DNA of 64,000 bases from Ramlibacter tataouinensis (GTDB lineage: Bacteria; Pseudomonadota; Gammaproteobacteria; Burkholderiales; Burkholderiaceae_C). The stretch covers positions 992,001 through 1,056,000 of the forward strand of contig NZ_CP116009.1 in the NCBI RefSeq assembly GCF_027941915.1, given 5' to 3'. The notes under the pieces are model-generated. The model did not search any database, was not told the DNA's origin, and was given only the letters and a program-made list of their open reading frames with translations. Numbering within the stretch: the stretch's first letter is position 1; each line of letters starts with the position of its first letter. The translations under genes were made by a program, and so were the position numbers. This document shows positions 22,833 through 32,275 of the stretch, piece by piece.

Positions 22833-24077
22833 TCAGGCGGCGGCCGGCACCGCCATCAGCGTGAAGCCCTTGCGCGGCAGCTGCAGGGCGACGAGACCTG
22901 CCGCGATCAGCAGCACGCCCGCGGCGCCGAAGGCGACCCAGTGCGTGCCGTAGTGCTCGTAGCCCCAGCCGCCCAGCCAGGAGCTGATCATTCCGCCGAT
23001 CTGGTGGCCGAGGTACGCCATGCCATAGAGCACGCCCACCAGCCGCACGCCGTAGACGTCGGCCAGGATGGCCGATGACAGCGCGATGCTGCCCGCCCAC
23101 ACCAGCCCGCCGATGGTGGAGGTGAGGTAGAGCTCCCAGTGCGTTCCGGCCAGCACCAGCGCGAAGAACCCGAGGCCCCGCACGAAGTAGATGGCGGCCA
23201 GGAGGTGCCGGCGCGGCAGGCGGTCGGCCAGGCGCCCCAGCATCAGCGTGCCGCCGATCGCGACGAAGCCGATCAGGCCGATGCCCATCGAGCTGGTGAA
23301 GGCGTCGAACCCGTGGTCCATCAGCATCGGCATGCCGTGGGTGCCCAGCAGGTTCATGCTGAAGCCGCAGGCGAACAGGCCGAAGAAGATCTTCCAGAAC
23401 GGCGCCGTGCGCATCGCCTCGCGCAGCTTCAGGCTCTGCGGCCGCAGGCCGGCGCGCGCGCGCTGCGCGGCGAACGCCTCGGGGTCCAGGTCGGTGTGCT
23501 CGGGCGCGCCGTCGCGGATCACGAACAGGGCGGCCGGCAGCGTGAACAGCGTGAAGGCCGCGGCGAAGCCCACCAGCGTGGGGCGCCAGCCGAACTGCTC
23601 GATCGCGAAGCTGAGGACCGGCGTCATGATCGCCATGCCCGCCATCGAGCCGGTCGACAGGAAGAACAGCGCCATGCCGCGGCGGCGCGTGAACCAGTGG
23701 CTGATCACCGGCGTGAGCGCCACCGGGCTGGCGAAGCCCAGCCCCACCGACAGCAGCACCCCGAACGCGAGCGTGAAGGCCAGCGGATCGACCGTGGCCA
23801 CCGTCCACAGCACCGCGGCGATGACCAGCGCGTTGCCCGCCAGCAGCACCGGCGGCGTGCCGAAGCGCGCGATCAGCAAACCGGCCAGCGGCATCGCCAG
23901 GCCGTAGGCCAGCATGCCGACCGCCACCATGGTCGCCAGCAGGCTGCGGCTGAAGCCCAGGTCGTGCGCCATGGGCAGGAAGAAGGGCCCGAAGCTCAGG
24001 CGCATGCCCGTCGACAGGAGGGTCAGGAACGCCGCCGCCGCGACGATGTTCCAGCCGAAATACCAGCGTGATGCCAT
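22833..24077 (-). CDS. Major facilitator superfamily transporter (OFA/monocarboxylate type)
   Basis: 414 residues with twelve predicted membrane helices in two halves separated by a hydrophilic loop around 195-225 (PEHTDLDPEAFAAQRARAG). Family cues are FGPFFLPMAHDLGFSRS near the first helix, SVGLGFASPVALTPVISHWFTRRRGMA in helices 4-5, and the GRLADRLPRR loop. This pattern is that of oxalate/formate- or monocarboxylate-type antiporters. It is a single gene without catabolic genes beside it, so the substrate cannot be told. Confidence 0.87.
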   Translation of the reverse strand: MASRWYFGWNIVAAAAFLTLLSTGMRLSFGPFFLPMAHDLGFSRSLLATMVAVGMLAYGLAMPLAGLLIARFGTPPVLLAGNALVIAAVLWTVATVDPLAFTLAFGVLLSVGLGFASPVALTPVISHWFTRRRGMALFFLSTGSMAGMAIMTPVLSFAIEQFGWRPTLVGFAAAFTLFTLPAALFVIRDGAPEHTDLDPEAFAAQRARAGLRPQSLKLREAMRTAPFWKIFFGLFACGFSMNLLGTHGMPMLMDHGFDAFTSSMGIGLIGFVAIGGTLMLGRLADRLPRRHLLAAIYFVRGLGFFALVLAGTHWELYLTSTIGGLVWAGSIALSSAILADVYGVRLVGVLYGMAYLGHQIGGMISSWLGGWGYEHYGTHWVAFGAAGVLLIAAGLVALQLPRKGFTLMAVPAAA

Positions 24078-24218
24078 GCGCCGATCATAGGCAGGCGCCG
24101 GAAGAGCAAGGCGCGGCCCCCGTGCCGGCGCACGAATCGATTCGCAGCTGGCGGCGCCCGGGATTGGGCCGCTGCCCTGACGCGACGGGGGCGGCGAGCT
24201 AGGTCGACAGGTTGCCGT

Positions 24219-24569
24219 TCAGGATTTCTGGAACTGCCGCAGGTCGAGCGGCCACTCGTTGCCGAGCCAGTAGGCATGATCGGTGTGGTCCGCGAGTTCG
24301 TCTCCGCTCAGGCCGTGCACGAACACGTCCAGGCCGCTGCGGTGTTCGTCGAGCCAGGGCACGATGCGGTCGAACTCCGCCGCCGAAAACGCCAGCTGGC
24401 AACTCCAGCGCGGATGGGGCCCCACCAGCTTCTCGTGGACGCGGCCCACCGCCACCTTGAAGAGGCGTCCGGCCTCTTCGCACAAGGCACGCGCCTGCGC
24501 CACGGTGCCCGCGTCGAAGTACACGTGGGCGTGGTAGGCGGGATGGATATTGACGGGGTAGCGCGGCAT
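24219..24569 (-). CDS. DOPA 4,5-dioxygenase-family protein
   Basis: 116 residues from the ATG at 24569. The family signatures are IHPAYHAHVYFD at the start, GPHPRWSCQLAF in the middle and DHTDHAYWLGNEWPLDL near the end; the spaced histidines should bind iron. Related enzymes open the ring of DOPA-like catechols, but bacterial members mostly lack a known substrate. It is divergent from the LysR gene; the two 5' regions overlap or nearly so, suggesting LysR may control it. Confidence 0.82.
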   Translation of the reverse strand: MPRYPVNIHPAYHAHVYFDAGTVAQARALCEEAGRLFKVAVGRVHEKLVGPHPRWSCQLAFSAAEFDRIVPWLDEHRSGLDVFVHGLSGDELADHTDHAYWLGNEWPLDLRQFQKS

Positions 24570-24684
24570 GAAGCCATTGTGGCGCGTCGACGGGCCCGGG
24601 GCTTCGCACCGGGCGCTGGCCCCCCCAGCCACCGATGGCCTTTCGATATGCTTCGCCCTCCTCCACTGCCCCAAGGCCCTGTCC

Positions 24685-25608
24685 GTGGCTGCCCCCGGCT
24701 ACAACCTGGCGCGCTTCGATTTCGTCTCGATCCGGCTGGCCGTCGCCTGTGCGCGGACCGGCAGCCTGACATCGGCGGCACGCGACTGCAACCTGGTCCT
24801 GCCGGCAGCCAGCCGCCGCATCCGTGAACTGGAAGGCGCGCTCGGCGACACGCTCTTCGAGCGCCATTCGCGGGGCCTGGTCCCCACGGCCGCGGGCCGC
24901 GCCTTCGTGCGGCACGGGCTGGCGCTGCTGCAGGAGATGGACAACCTCGTCGCCGAACTGGCCGACCTGCGCCACGGGGTGGCCCGGCACGTCCAGCTGT
25001 GCGCCAGCACGGCAGCCATCAACCAGTTCCTTCCCCCGCTGCTGGCTAGCTATGCCGAGCTGCGGCCCGACGTGCGGGTCGAGGTGGAGGAACAGGTGTC
25101 CGAGCTCGTCGTGGCGTCCCTGCGCGAAGGACGCGCCGACATCGGCGCCTTCGTGGAAGGAACGGACACGCACGGCCTGGACGTGCGCGACTTCCGCCGC
25201 GACGAACTGGTGCTGATCCTCCCTGCCGGCCACCGGTTCGCCGGGCGCGCGCCGATTTCCTTCGTCGACACCCTCGACGAGCAGTGGATCAGCCTCAACG
25301 CCGGCGCGGCGATGCTCCAGCAGCAGCAGCAGGCGGCGCTGGCCGCGGCGCGCACCTTCAGGCTGCGCATGCAGGTCCGCAGCTTCGACGCGGTCGGACA
25401 CATGGTGGCCTCCGGACTGGGCATCGCCGCGCTGCCCAAGGCCGCGGGCTTGCCCATCGTGCGCGCCATGAAGCTCGCCTGGCGCCCGCTGGCCGACGCC
25501 TGGGCGCACCGGCAGCTGAAGATCGCGATCCGGCCGGATGCCGACCCCGCGATCGCCGGCCTCAGGGATTTCCTGTGCTCGCCTTCGCGGAATGCGAAGG
25601 CTGCCTGA
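24685..25608 (+). CDS. LysR-family transcriptional regulator
   Basis: 307 residues if the GTG at 24685 is used; the ATG at 24568 would add 39 residues with no similarity to the family and would overlap the divergent gene. The winged helix covers residues 9-70 (TGSLTSAARDCNLVLPAASRR), and the periplasmic-binding-like effector domain follows, with GRADIGAFVEG and DELVLILPAGHRF. It sits 48 bp before the CoA transferase on the same strand and is divergent from the dioxygenase-family gene. The ribosome site is weak. Confidence 0.85.
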   Translation: MAAPGYNLARFDFVSIRLAVACARTGSLTSAARDCNLVLPAASRRIRELEGALGDTLFERHSRGLVPTAAGRAFVRHGLALLQEMDNLVAELADLRHGVARHVQLCASTAAINQFLPPLLASYAELRPDVRVEVEEQVSELVVASLREGRADIGAFVEGTDTHGLDVRDFRRDELVLILPAGHRFAGRAPISFVDTLDEQWISLNAGAAMLQQQQQAALAAARTFRLRMQVRSFDAVGHMVASGLGIAALPKAAGLPIVRAMKLAWRPLADAWAHRQLKIAIRPDADPAIAGLRDFLCSPSRNAKAA

Positions 25609-25656
25609 GCGACACGCACATAGACCTCGCGCCCCATCCGCCCCGACACTCCCGGG

Positions 25657-26901
25657 ATGGACACCCGCGTGACTTCCCAAGCGGCGCCGGGGACGGCGCC
25701 CCCCTCGGCCCTGGCCGGCCTCAAGGTCCTGGAACTCGGGCAGCTCATTGCCGGCCCGTTCGCCGCCAAGACCCTGGCCGAGTTCGGCGCCGAGGTAATC
25801 AAGATCGAACCGCCGGGGGCCGGCGACCCGCTGCGCAAATGGCGAATGCTCAAGGACGGCACCTCCGTCTGGTGGCAGGTCCAGTCGCGCAACAAGCGCT
25901 CGCTCGCGCTCGACCTGCGCGACCCGGACGGCCAGGCCATCGTGCGCCAGCTGGCCGCCGAAGCCGACGTGCTGATCGAGAACTTCCGCCCCGGGGCGAT
26001 GGAGGGCTGGGGCCTGGCCCCCGACGCGCTGCTGGAACTCAACCCCAGGCTGATCGTGCTGCGCATCAGCGGCTACGGCCAGACCGGTCCCTACCGCAAC
26101 CGCCCGGGGTTCGGCGTCATCGGGGAGGCGATGGGCGGCTTGCGGCATCTCACCGCGGAACCGGACCGGGTGCCGGTGCGGGTCGGCGTCAGCATCGGCG
26201 ACACGCTGGCGGCCCTGCACGGCGTGATCGGCATCCTGCTGGCGCTGCAGCATCGGCATGCCTGCGGCCGGGGCCAGGTCATCGATGTCGCGCTCTACGA
26301 AGCGGTGTTCAACTGCATGGAGAGCCTGCTGCCGGAGTACAGCGCGTTCGGCGCGGTGCGCGGCCCGGCCGGCAGCGCGCTGCCCGGCATCGCGCCCACG
26401 AACGCCTACCGGTGCAAGGACGGCGGCTACGCGCTGATCGCCGGCAATGGCGACAGCATCTTCCGCCGCCTCATGGTGCTGATCGGGCGCCAGGACCTGG
26501 CCCAGGATCCGATGCTCGGCGACAACGCGGGGCGGGTCGCACGGGTGGCCGAACTCGACGAGGCCATCGGTGCCTGGACGGCTCAGCGCACGGTCGCCGA
26601 GGTGCTGGCGGCGCTTGACGGCGCGTCCGTTCCGGCGGGACGGATCTACACCATCGCCGACATCGCCGCCGACCCGCACTACCGGGCGCGCGGGATGCTG
26701 CAGGACATCCGCCTGGACGACGGCAGCACGCTGGCCGTGCCCGGCGTGGTGCCCAAGCTCTCGCTCACGCCCGGCGCCCACCGCCGCAACGCCCCTGCCC
26801 TCGGGCAGGACACGGACGCCGTCCTGCGCGAGATCGGACTCAGCCCGCAGCAGATCCAGGCCCTGAAAGCCCGGGGCATCGTCGACGGCGGCCCGGCATG
26901 A
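25657..26901 (+). CDS. CaiB/BaiF-type (class III) CoA transferase
   Basis: 414 residues. The N-terminal LAGLKVLELGQLIAGPFAAK and the EFGAEVIKIEPPGAGDPLR motif are diagnostic, as is GYGQTGPYRNRPGFGVI. The catalytic Asp, which forms an acyl anhydride with the substrate, is most likely in VGVSIGDTLA near residue 189. The enzyme moves CoA from a donor such as succinyl-CoA to an organic acid. The lyase gene that follows overlaps its stop by ATGA, so the product acyl-CoA is probably the lyase substrate, for example citramalyl-CoA or HMG-CoA. Confidence 0.92.
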   Translation: MDTRVTSQAAPGTAPPSALAGLKVLELGQLIAGPFAAKTLAEFGAEVIKIEPPGAGDPLRKWRMLKDGTSVWWQVQSRNKRSLALDLRDPDGQAIVRQLAAEADVLIENFRPGAMEGWGLAPDALLELNPRLIVLRISGYGQTGPYRNRPGFGVIGEAMGGLRHLTAEPDRVPVRVGVSIGDTLAALHGVIGILLALQHRHACGRGQVIDVALYEAVFNCMESLLPEYSAFGAVRGPAGSALPGIAPTNAYRCKDGGYALIAGNGDSIFRRLMVLIGRQDLAQDPMLGDNAGRVARVAELDEAIGAWTAQRTVAEVLAALDGASVPAGRIYTIADIAADPHYRARGMLQDIRLDDGSTLAVPGVVPKLSLTPGAHRRNAPALGQDTDAVLREIGLSPQQIQALKARGIVDGGPA

Positions 26902-27869
26902 GGCGCCTGCACTTGAACGAAGTCGTCACCCGCGACGGCTTCCAGAACGAGCCGGCCTTCATCCCGACCGACGCCAAGGTGGCGCTCATCGACGAGCTGG
27001 GCGACTGCGGCTACGCCAAGGTGGAGGTGACCTCGTTCACCTCGCCCAGGGCCATTCCCATGCTGCGCGATGCGGACGAGGTGATCGGCCGGATCCGCCG
27101 CGTCCCGGGCGTGGAGTACACGGTGCTGGTGCCGAACGTGCGCGGGGCCGAGCGCGCGATGGAAGCGCGGGCCGACGAACTGAACGTCGTGATGTCGACG
27201 TCCGAGACCCACAACCTGGCCAACCTGCGCATGCCGCGCGAGAAGAGCTTTGCGGCGCTGCGCGAAGTGATCGGCATCGCCCAGGGCCAGGTGCCGGTGA
27301 ACGTGTCCCTGTCCACCAGCTTCGGCTGCCCCATGGAAGGCGACGTTCCGCAGGACGAGGTGCTGCGCTGGGGAGCGCGCTTCGCCGAGCTCGGCGTGCG
27401 CGGGCTGACCGTCTGCGACACCACCGGCATGGCGCACCCCGGGCAGGTGGCGCGCCTGTGCGAAGCCCTGCAGCACCGGTTCGCGGGCCTGCAGCTGACC
27501 CTGCACTTCCACAACACCCGCGGCATGGGCCTGGCCAACGTGCTCGCGGCCGTCCAGCAGGGCATCACCCGCTTCGACGGCTCCCTGGGCGGCCTGGGCG
27601 GCTGCCCGTATGCGCCCGGGGCGAGCGGCAACATCTGCAGCGAGGACGCCATCCACATGCTGCAGGCGATGGGCTATGACACCGGCGTCGACCTGGCACG
27701 CCTGCTCGACGCCGCGCGCCGGCTCCCGGGCATCGTGGGCCACGAAGTCCCGGGCCAGGTGGCCAAGGCCGGGCGCTGCACCGACCTGCATCCGGCGCCG
27801 GCAGCCGTCGCCGAGCTGCGCGACCTCCATCGCCCTGCCGGCTCGACGGCCGGGGAGGCTTCCCGCTAG
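26898..27869 (+). CDS. HMG-CoA/citramalyl-CoA lyase-like protein
   Basis: 323 residues with all catalytic landmarks of the HMG-CoA lyase family: TRDGFQNE (Arg and Asp), VEVTSFTSPRA, LHFHNTRG (metal histidines) and GGLGGCPYAPGASGN with the active Cys loop. It would cleave a 3-hydroxy-3-methyl acyl-CoA into acetyl-CoA plus a keto acid. Together with the coupled CoA transferase, it could handle HMG, citramalate or an itaconate-derived acid; the sequence alone does not decide. Its stop TAG lies within CTAG at 27866-27869, which also serves as the stop of the opposing RND gene. Confidence 0.88.
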   Translation: MRRLHLNEVVTRDGFQNEPAFIPTDAKVALIDELGDCGYAKVEVTSFTSPRAIPMLRDADEVIGRIRRVPGVEYTVLVPNVRGAERAMEARADELNVVMSTSETHNLANLRMPREKSFAALREVIGIAQGQVPVNVSLSTSFGCPMEGDVPQDEVLRWGARFAELGVRGLTVCDTTGMAHPGQVARLCEALQHRFAGLQLTLHFHNTRGMGLANVLAAVQQGITRFDGSLGGLGGCPYAPGASGNICSEDAIHMLQAMGYDTGVDLARLLDAARRLPGIVGHEVPGQVAKAGRCTDLHPAPAAVAELRDLHRPAGSTAGEASR

Positions 27870-30800
27870 TTGTCGAGGGAAACGCCGGAGGTAGGCCCCG
27901 TTTCCGGCTTGCGGCCTTCCCAGCGCCGGCGCAGGCGATCCAGGTACAGGTAGACGACCGGCGTCGTGAACAGCGTGAGCAGCTGCGACACGGCCAGTCC
28001 GCCCACCATGGCGAAACCCAGCGGCCGGCGCAGCTCCGAGCCGATCCCGCCGCCCAGCATCAGCGGCACGCCCGCGAGCAGTGCGCACATCGTCGTCATC
28101 ATGATCGGGCGGAAGCGCCGCAGGCACGCCTGCACGATGGCGGCGTCCGGGGCGAGGCCCTGCTCGCGCTCGGCCGTGAGCGCGAAGTCGACCATCATGA
28201 TCCCGTTCTTCTTGACGATGCCGATCAGCAGGATGATCGCGATCAGCGCGATCACGTCCAGGTTGTAGCCGAACAGCAGCAGCATCAGCAGCGCGCCCAG
28301 TCCCGCCGACGGCAGCGTCGACAGGATCGTGAGCGGGTGGATGTAGCTCTCGTACAGTAGCCCCAGCACGATGTACACGGCCAGCAGCGCGGCCGCGATC
28401 AGCAGCGGCTGCGATGCGAGCGATTGCTGGAAGGCCTGGGCCGTGCCCTGGAAGTTGCCCGACAGCGCGGCGGGAACCTTCATCGCGGCCATCGTCCCCT
28501 GCACGGCGCCCACGGCGTCGCCCAGCGCCGCGCCCGGCGCGAGGTTGAACGAGATCGTGACGGCCGGGAACTGCCCCTGGTGACTCACCGAGAGGTAGTT
28601 GGTGCGCGTGTTGTCGAAGCTGGCGAAGGTGGCGAGGGGCACCGGCTGGCCGGTGACCGGCGAGTTGATGTACAGGTCGTGCAGCAGGTTCGGGTCCTGC
28701 GCCAGCGCCGGAGTCACCTCCAGCACCACGTGGTACGCGTTCAGCTGGGTGAAGTACTGCGCCACCTGCCGCTGGCCGATGGCGTCGTACAGGGTCGCGT
28801 CGATCAGGGCCGGGGTGATGCCGTAGCTGCCGGCACGGTCGCGGTCGATCGCCAGGTGCAGCGCGGCCGCGCCGAGCTGCTGGTCGGATGCGACGTCGGC
28901 GAGCTGCGGCAGCGAACGCAGCCGCTCGAGGATGCGCGGCGCCCAGGTGCCCAGCTCGTCGATGCTGGAGTCGATCAGCGTGTACTGGTACTGGGTTCGC
29001 GCGAGGCGGCCGCCGACGCTGACGTCCTGCGCGGCCTGCATGAACAGCGTCACGCCCTGCAGCCTCGCGAGCTTGCGGCGCAGCCGCGCGAGCACCTGGT
29101 CGGCGCTGGAGCGGCGGCCCTCGCTGCGCGGCTTGAGCGAGATGTTGAAGTTGCTGCTGTTGTAGGCGTTGCTGCCGATATTGAAGGCCAGGCCGTAGAC
29201 GTCCGGGTCGGCGCGCACGATGTCGGCGATCGCGAGCGCGCGCCGGCTCATGGCCTCGAAGGAGCTGTCCTGCGAACTCTCGGCCTGGCCCTGGATGAAG
29301 CCGGTGTCCTGCTGCGGGAAGAAGCCCTTGGGCGTATAGACGTACAGGGCCACGGTCGCGGCCATGGTCGCCAGGAACACCAGCAGCGTCAGCGGCTGGT
29401 GCCGCAGCACGGTTTGCAGCGCCCGGTCGTAGCCCCGGTGCATGGCGTCGAAGGAACGCTCCGACCAGCGCAGGATCCGCGGCGCCGGCCGGCCCTCGGG
29501 CCGCGGCCGCAGGAAGCGGGCGCACAGCATGGGGATCAGCGTCAGCGCCACCACCACTGAGATCGCGATCGTGAAGGTGACGGTCGACGCGAACTCGCGG
29601 AAGAACCGGCCGATGACGCCGCCCATCAGCAGCAGCGGGATGAACACGGCGACCAGCGAGACGGAGATCGACACCACCGTGAAGGCGATCTCGCGCGAGC
29701 CCTGCAGCGCCGCCTGCTCCGGGGGCACGCCGGCTTCGACGTGGCGGAAGATGTTCTCCAGGACGACCACGGCGTCGTCGACCACGAAGCCCACCGCGAT
29801 CGTCAACGCCATCAGCGACAGGTTGTCCAGGCTGAAGCCGGGCGGGTGCATCAGCGCGGCGGTGCCCAGGATCGCCAGCGGGATCGTCGCCGCCGGGATC
29901 AGCGTGGCCGCCACGTTGCGCAGGAACAGGAAGATGACCATCACCACCAGCGCGATCGACAGCAGCAGCGTGAACTCGACGTCGTCGACCGAGGCACGGA
30001 TGGTCTGGGTGCGGTCGGACAGCACCCCGACCTGCACCGCCGGCGGGATGGCGGCCTCGATCCTCGGCAGCGCGCGCGTGACGCCGTCCACGGTCCCGAT
30101 CACGTTCGCGCCCGGCTGCTTGAACACCGCGACGACGACCGACTTGCCGTTGGCCAGCGTGTCCGCGGGCACGCCGGGCCCGGAGAACGCCCAGGCCGCC
30201 GACCGCGCGTTCTCCGGTCCCTCGATGGCGCGCCCAATGTCGCGCACCCGGATCGGCGCGCCGCCGCGGTAGCCCAGCAGCACGTCGTTCCACGCGGCGG
30301 CCGAGAAGATCTGGTCGTTGTCGTACACCGTCACGTTCTGCGCGGGGCCGTCGAGCGAACCCTTGGGCGAGTTGACGGTGGCCGAGGCCAGCTGCGTGCG
30401 CACCTGCTCCAGGTCCAGCCCGAGCGCCGCCGCCCGGGCCGGGTCGACCTGCACCCGCACCGCCGGCTTCTGCTGCCCGAACACGGTGACCAGCCCGACC
30501 CCAGGCAACTGCGAGATCTGCTGCGCGACGATGCTGTCGGCGAGGTCCGACACCGTCGTGACCGGCAGCGTCTGCGAGCTCATGCCCAGCAGCAGGATCG
30601 GGCGATCGGCCGGGTTGACCTTGCGGTAGGTCGGCGGCGACGGCAGGTTGGCGGGCAGCTGGCCGCCGGCGGCATTGATGGCGGCGGCGACGTCGATCGC
30701 CGCCGAGTCGATGCTGCGGTTCAGGTCGAACTGGAGCGTGATGTTGGACGACCCCAGCACGCTGGACGACGTGAGCTGCGTCAGTCCCGCGATCTGCGAG

Positions 30801-31012
30801 AAGTAGCGCTCCAGCGGCGTGGCCACGTTGGACGCCATCGTCTCCGGGCTCGCGCCGGGCAGCGACGCGGAGACCTGGATGGTCGGGAACTCCACTTCCG
30901 GCAGCGCCGCCACCGGCAGCGCACGCCAGGCCATCAACCCGAACATGAACAGGCCCAGGGCCATCAGCGACGTGCCGATCGGCCGGCGGATGAAAAAGGC
31001 CGAGATGTCCAT
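27866..31012 (-). CDS. RND multidrug efflux inner-membrane transporter (MdtC/MuxC type)
   Basis: 1048 residues, normal RND length. The N-terminus MDISAFFIRRPIGTSLMAL and the ALPEVEFPTIQVSASLPGAS stretch are typical of the MdtB/MdtC branch. Proton-relay residues are present: Asp-Asp in VGFVVDDAVVVLENIFRH (helix 4) and Lys in LLIGIVKKNGIMMVDFAL (helix 10). It pumps drugs or metabolites out with the fusion protein encoded six bases upstream. Only one RND gene is present, whereas MdtBC systems have two, and no outer-membrane channel gene follows. The gene converges with the lyase through a shared CTAG stop. Confidence 0.95.
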   Translation of the reverse strand: MDISAFFIRRPIGTSLMALGLFMFGLMAWRALPVAALPEVEFPTIQVSASLPGASPETMASNVATPLERYFSQIAGLTQLTSSSVLGSSNITLQFDLNRSIDSAAIDVAAAINAAGGQLPANLPSPPTYRKVNPADRPILLLGMSSQTLPVTTVSDLADSIVAQQISQLPGVGLVTVFGQQKPAVRVQVDPARAAALGLDLEQVRTQLASATVNSPKGSLDGPAQNVTVYDNDQIFSAAAWNDVLLGYRGGAPIRVRDIGRAIEGPENARSAAWAFSGPGVPADTLANGKSVVVAVFKQPGANVIGTVDGVTRALPRIEAAIPPAVQVGVLSDRTQTIRASVDDVEFTLLLSIALVVMVIFLFLRNVAATLIPAATIPLAILGTAALMHPPGFSLDNLSLMALTIAVGFVVDDAVVVLENIFRHVEAGVPPEQAALQGSREIAFTVVSISVSLVAVFIPLLLMGGVIGRFFREFASTVTFTIAISVVVALTLIPMLCARFLRPRPEGRPAPRILRWSERSFDAMHRGYDRALQTVLRHQPLTLLVFLATMAATVALYVYTPKGFFPQQDTGFIQGQAESSQDSSFEAMSRRALAIADIVRADPDVYGLAFNIGSNAYNSSNFNISLKPRSEGRRSSADQVLARLRRKLARLQGVTLFMQAAQDVSVGGRLARTQYQYTLIDSSIDELGTWAPRILERLRSLPQLADVASDQQLGAAALHLAIDRDRAGSYGITPALIDATLYDAIGQRQVAQYFTQLNAYHVVLEVTPALAQDPNLLHDLYINSPVTGQPVPLATFASFDNTRTNYLSVSHQGQFPAVTISFNLAPGAALGDAVGAVQGTMAAMKVPAALSGNFQGTAQAFQQSLASQPLLIAAALLAVYIVLGLLYESYIHPLTILSTLPSAGLGALLMLLLFGYNLDVIALIAIILLIGIVKKNGIMMVDFALTAEREQGLAPDAAIVQACLRRFRPIMMTTMCALLAGVPLMLGGGIGSELRRPLGFAMVGGLAVSQLLTLFTTPVVYLYLDRLRRRWEGRKPETGPTSGVSLDN

Positions 31013-31018
31013 GGGCGC

Positions 31019-32158
31019 TCATCCGGCGGCCGCTTCGGTCACCTTCACGCCGGGGCGCAACTTGTACTGGCCGTCGACCACCACATGCTCGCCCCCGGCC
31101 AAGCCGCGGGTGACCAGCGAGCGCCCGGCCTCGCTCTGGTCGACCACGATCGGCTGCGGCGCGACGCTGCCGTCCGGCCGGACCACATAGGTGAAGAGGC
31201 CGTCCGGGCCGCGTTGCACCGCGGCATCGGGGATGGTGAGCCCGTCGGCCACCTCGCTCAGCACCAGGCGCACGTTGACGAACTGCCCGGGCCACAGTGC
31301 GCCAGCCGCGTTGGGGAACACCGCCCGCAGCTGGAAGGTGCCCGTGCCCGCGTCGATCTGGTTGTTCACCAGGGTCAGCGTCCCGGTGGCCAGCACCGCC
31401 GGGTCGGTCCGGCCCGAAGCCTGCACGGCGAGCGGCCGGCCCGGCGCGGCCGCCTGCGCCCGCAGCACGGGCTGCAGGCGACCTTCCGGCAGCGTGAACA
31501 GCACGCTGATCGGATCGATCTGGTTGATTGTCACGATGCCGGTCGCGTCGGCCGCGTGCACGATGTTGCCGGGATCGACCAGCCGCTTGCCGGTGCGTCC
31601 GCCCACCGGCGCGCGGATCGTCGCGTAGTCCAGCTGGACCCGCGCGTTGTCGACCAGCGCCTGGTCCAGCTTGACCGTGGCGCGCAGCTGGCCCACCAGC
31701 GCGCCCTGCGTGTCCAGCTGCTGGCGCGCGATCGAATCCTGCTGCACCAGCGTGGCGTAGCGCTTCAGGTCAAGCAGCGCATTGGCCAGCTGCGCTTCGT
31801 CCCGGCCCTGCTGCGCCTCGGACTGCGCGAGCTGGGCCTGCAAGGCGCGCGGATCGATGCGCGCGAGCACGTCACCCGCCGTGACCTCCTGCCCTTCGCG
31901 GAACAGCACGCGGTCGAGCTGGCCGTCGATGCGGGCGCGCACCAGCACGGCATTGAGCGGCGTCACCGTGCCGATCCCCCGGGCCACGACCGGCACCGGC
32001 CGGCGCGTGGCCACGGCCGTGGTGACCGGCACGGCGGCGGGCGCGGGAGAAACCTGCGCCTTGCTGCCGTCCGGGAGGCCACGCGCGGCAGCGATGACGA
32101 TGACGAGCAGCGCCGCCAGGCCGGCGGAGACGAGAACATGTCGGGCTCGCGCATCCAT
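31019..32158 (-). CDS. RND membrane fusion protein (MdtA type)
   Basis: 379 residues. A single N-terminal membrane anchor (VLVSAGLAALLVIVIAAA) without a lipobox is followed by the barrel-sandwich and alpha-hairpin domains (GTVTPLNAVLVRARIDGQL, then Q-rich hairpin residues 105-170, then DYATIRAPVGGRTGKRLVDPG). It bridges the RND pump to an outer-membrane channel encoded elsewhere. First gene of the two-gene efflux operon; the promoter should lie in 32159-32225, just downstream of the heptanucleotide repeats at 32226-32274. Confidence 0.93.
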   Translation of the reverse strand: MDARARHVLVSAGLAALLVIVIAAARGLPDGSKAQVSPAPAAVPVTTAVATRRPVPVVARGIGTVTPLNAVLVRARIDGQLDRVLFREGQEVTAGDVLARIDPRALQAQLAQSEAQQGRDEAQLANALLDLKRYATLVQQDSIARQQLDTQGALVGQLRATVKLDQALVDNARVQLDYATIRAPVGGRTGKRLVDPGNIVHAADATGIVTINQIDPISVLFTLPEGRLQPVLRAQAAAPGRPLAVQASGRTDPAVLATGTLTLVNNQIDAGTGTFQLRAVFPNAAGALWPGQFVNVRLVLSEVADGLTIPDAAVQRGPDGLFTYVVRPDGSVAPQPIVVDQSEAGRSLVTRGLAGGEHVVVDGQYKLRPGVKVTEAAAG

Positions 32159-32225
32159 GCGTCGATCCTTCTCGGACCAGGGTGAGCGTTCGACCCGGCC
32201 CGATCAGGCGCGTTCCGTGCCGGCT

Positions 32226-32274
32226 GCGTCAGGCGTCAGGCGTCAGGCGTCAGGCGCCAGGCGCCAGGCGTCAG
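32226..32274. repeat. Seven tandem copies of a 7-bp repeat upstream of the efflux operon
   Basis: Seven contiguous heptamers on the plus strand: four GCGTCAG, two GCGCCAG, one GCGTCAG, exactly 49 bp. They begin right after the stop of the OsmC-like gene (32276, minus strand) and end 67 bp before the start codon of the membrane fusion protein. Tandem repeats of this length and purity can gain or lose copies by slipped pairing, so they could tune the spacing of the efflux promoter. Whether they affect expression is unknown. Confidence 0.85.
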
Positions 32275-32275
32275 G

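Noticed and set aside
23139..24071. Plus-strand frame of 310 codons with many Arg, Gln and His
   Set aside because: Antisense to the MFS transporter; composition mirrors membrane-protein codons, no real domain.
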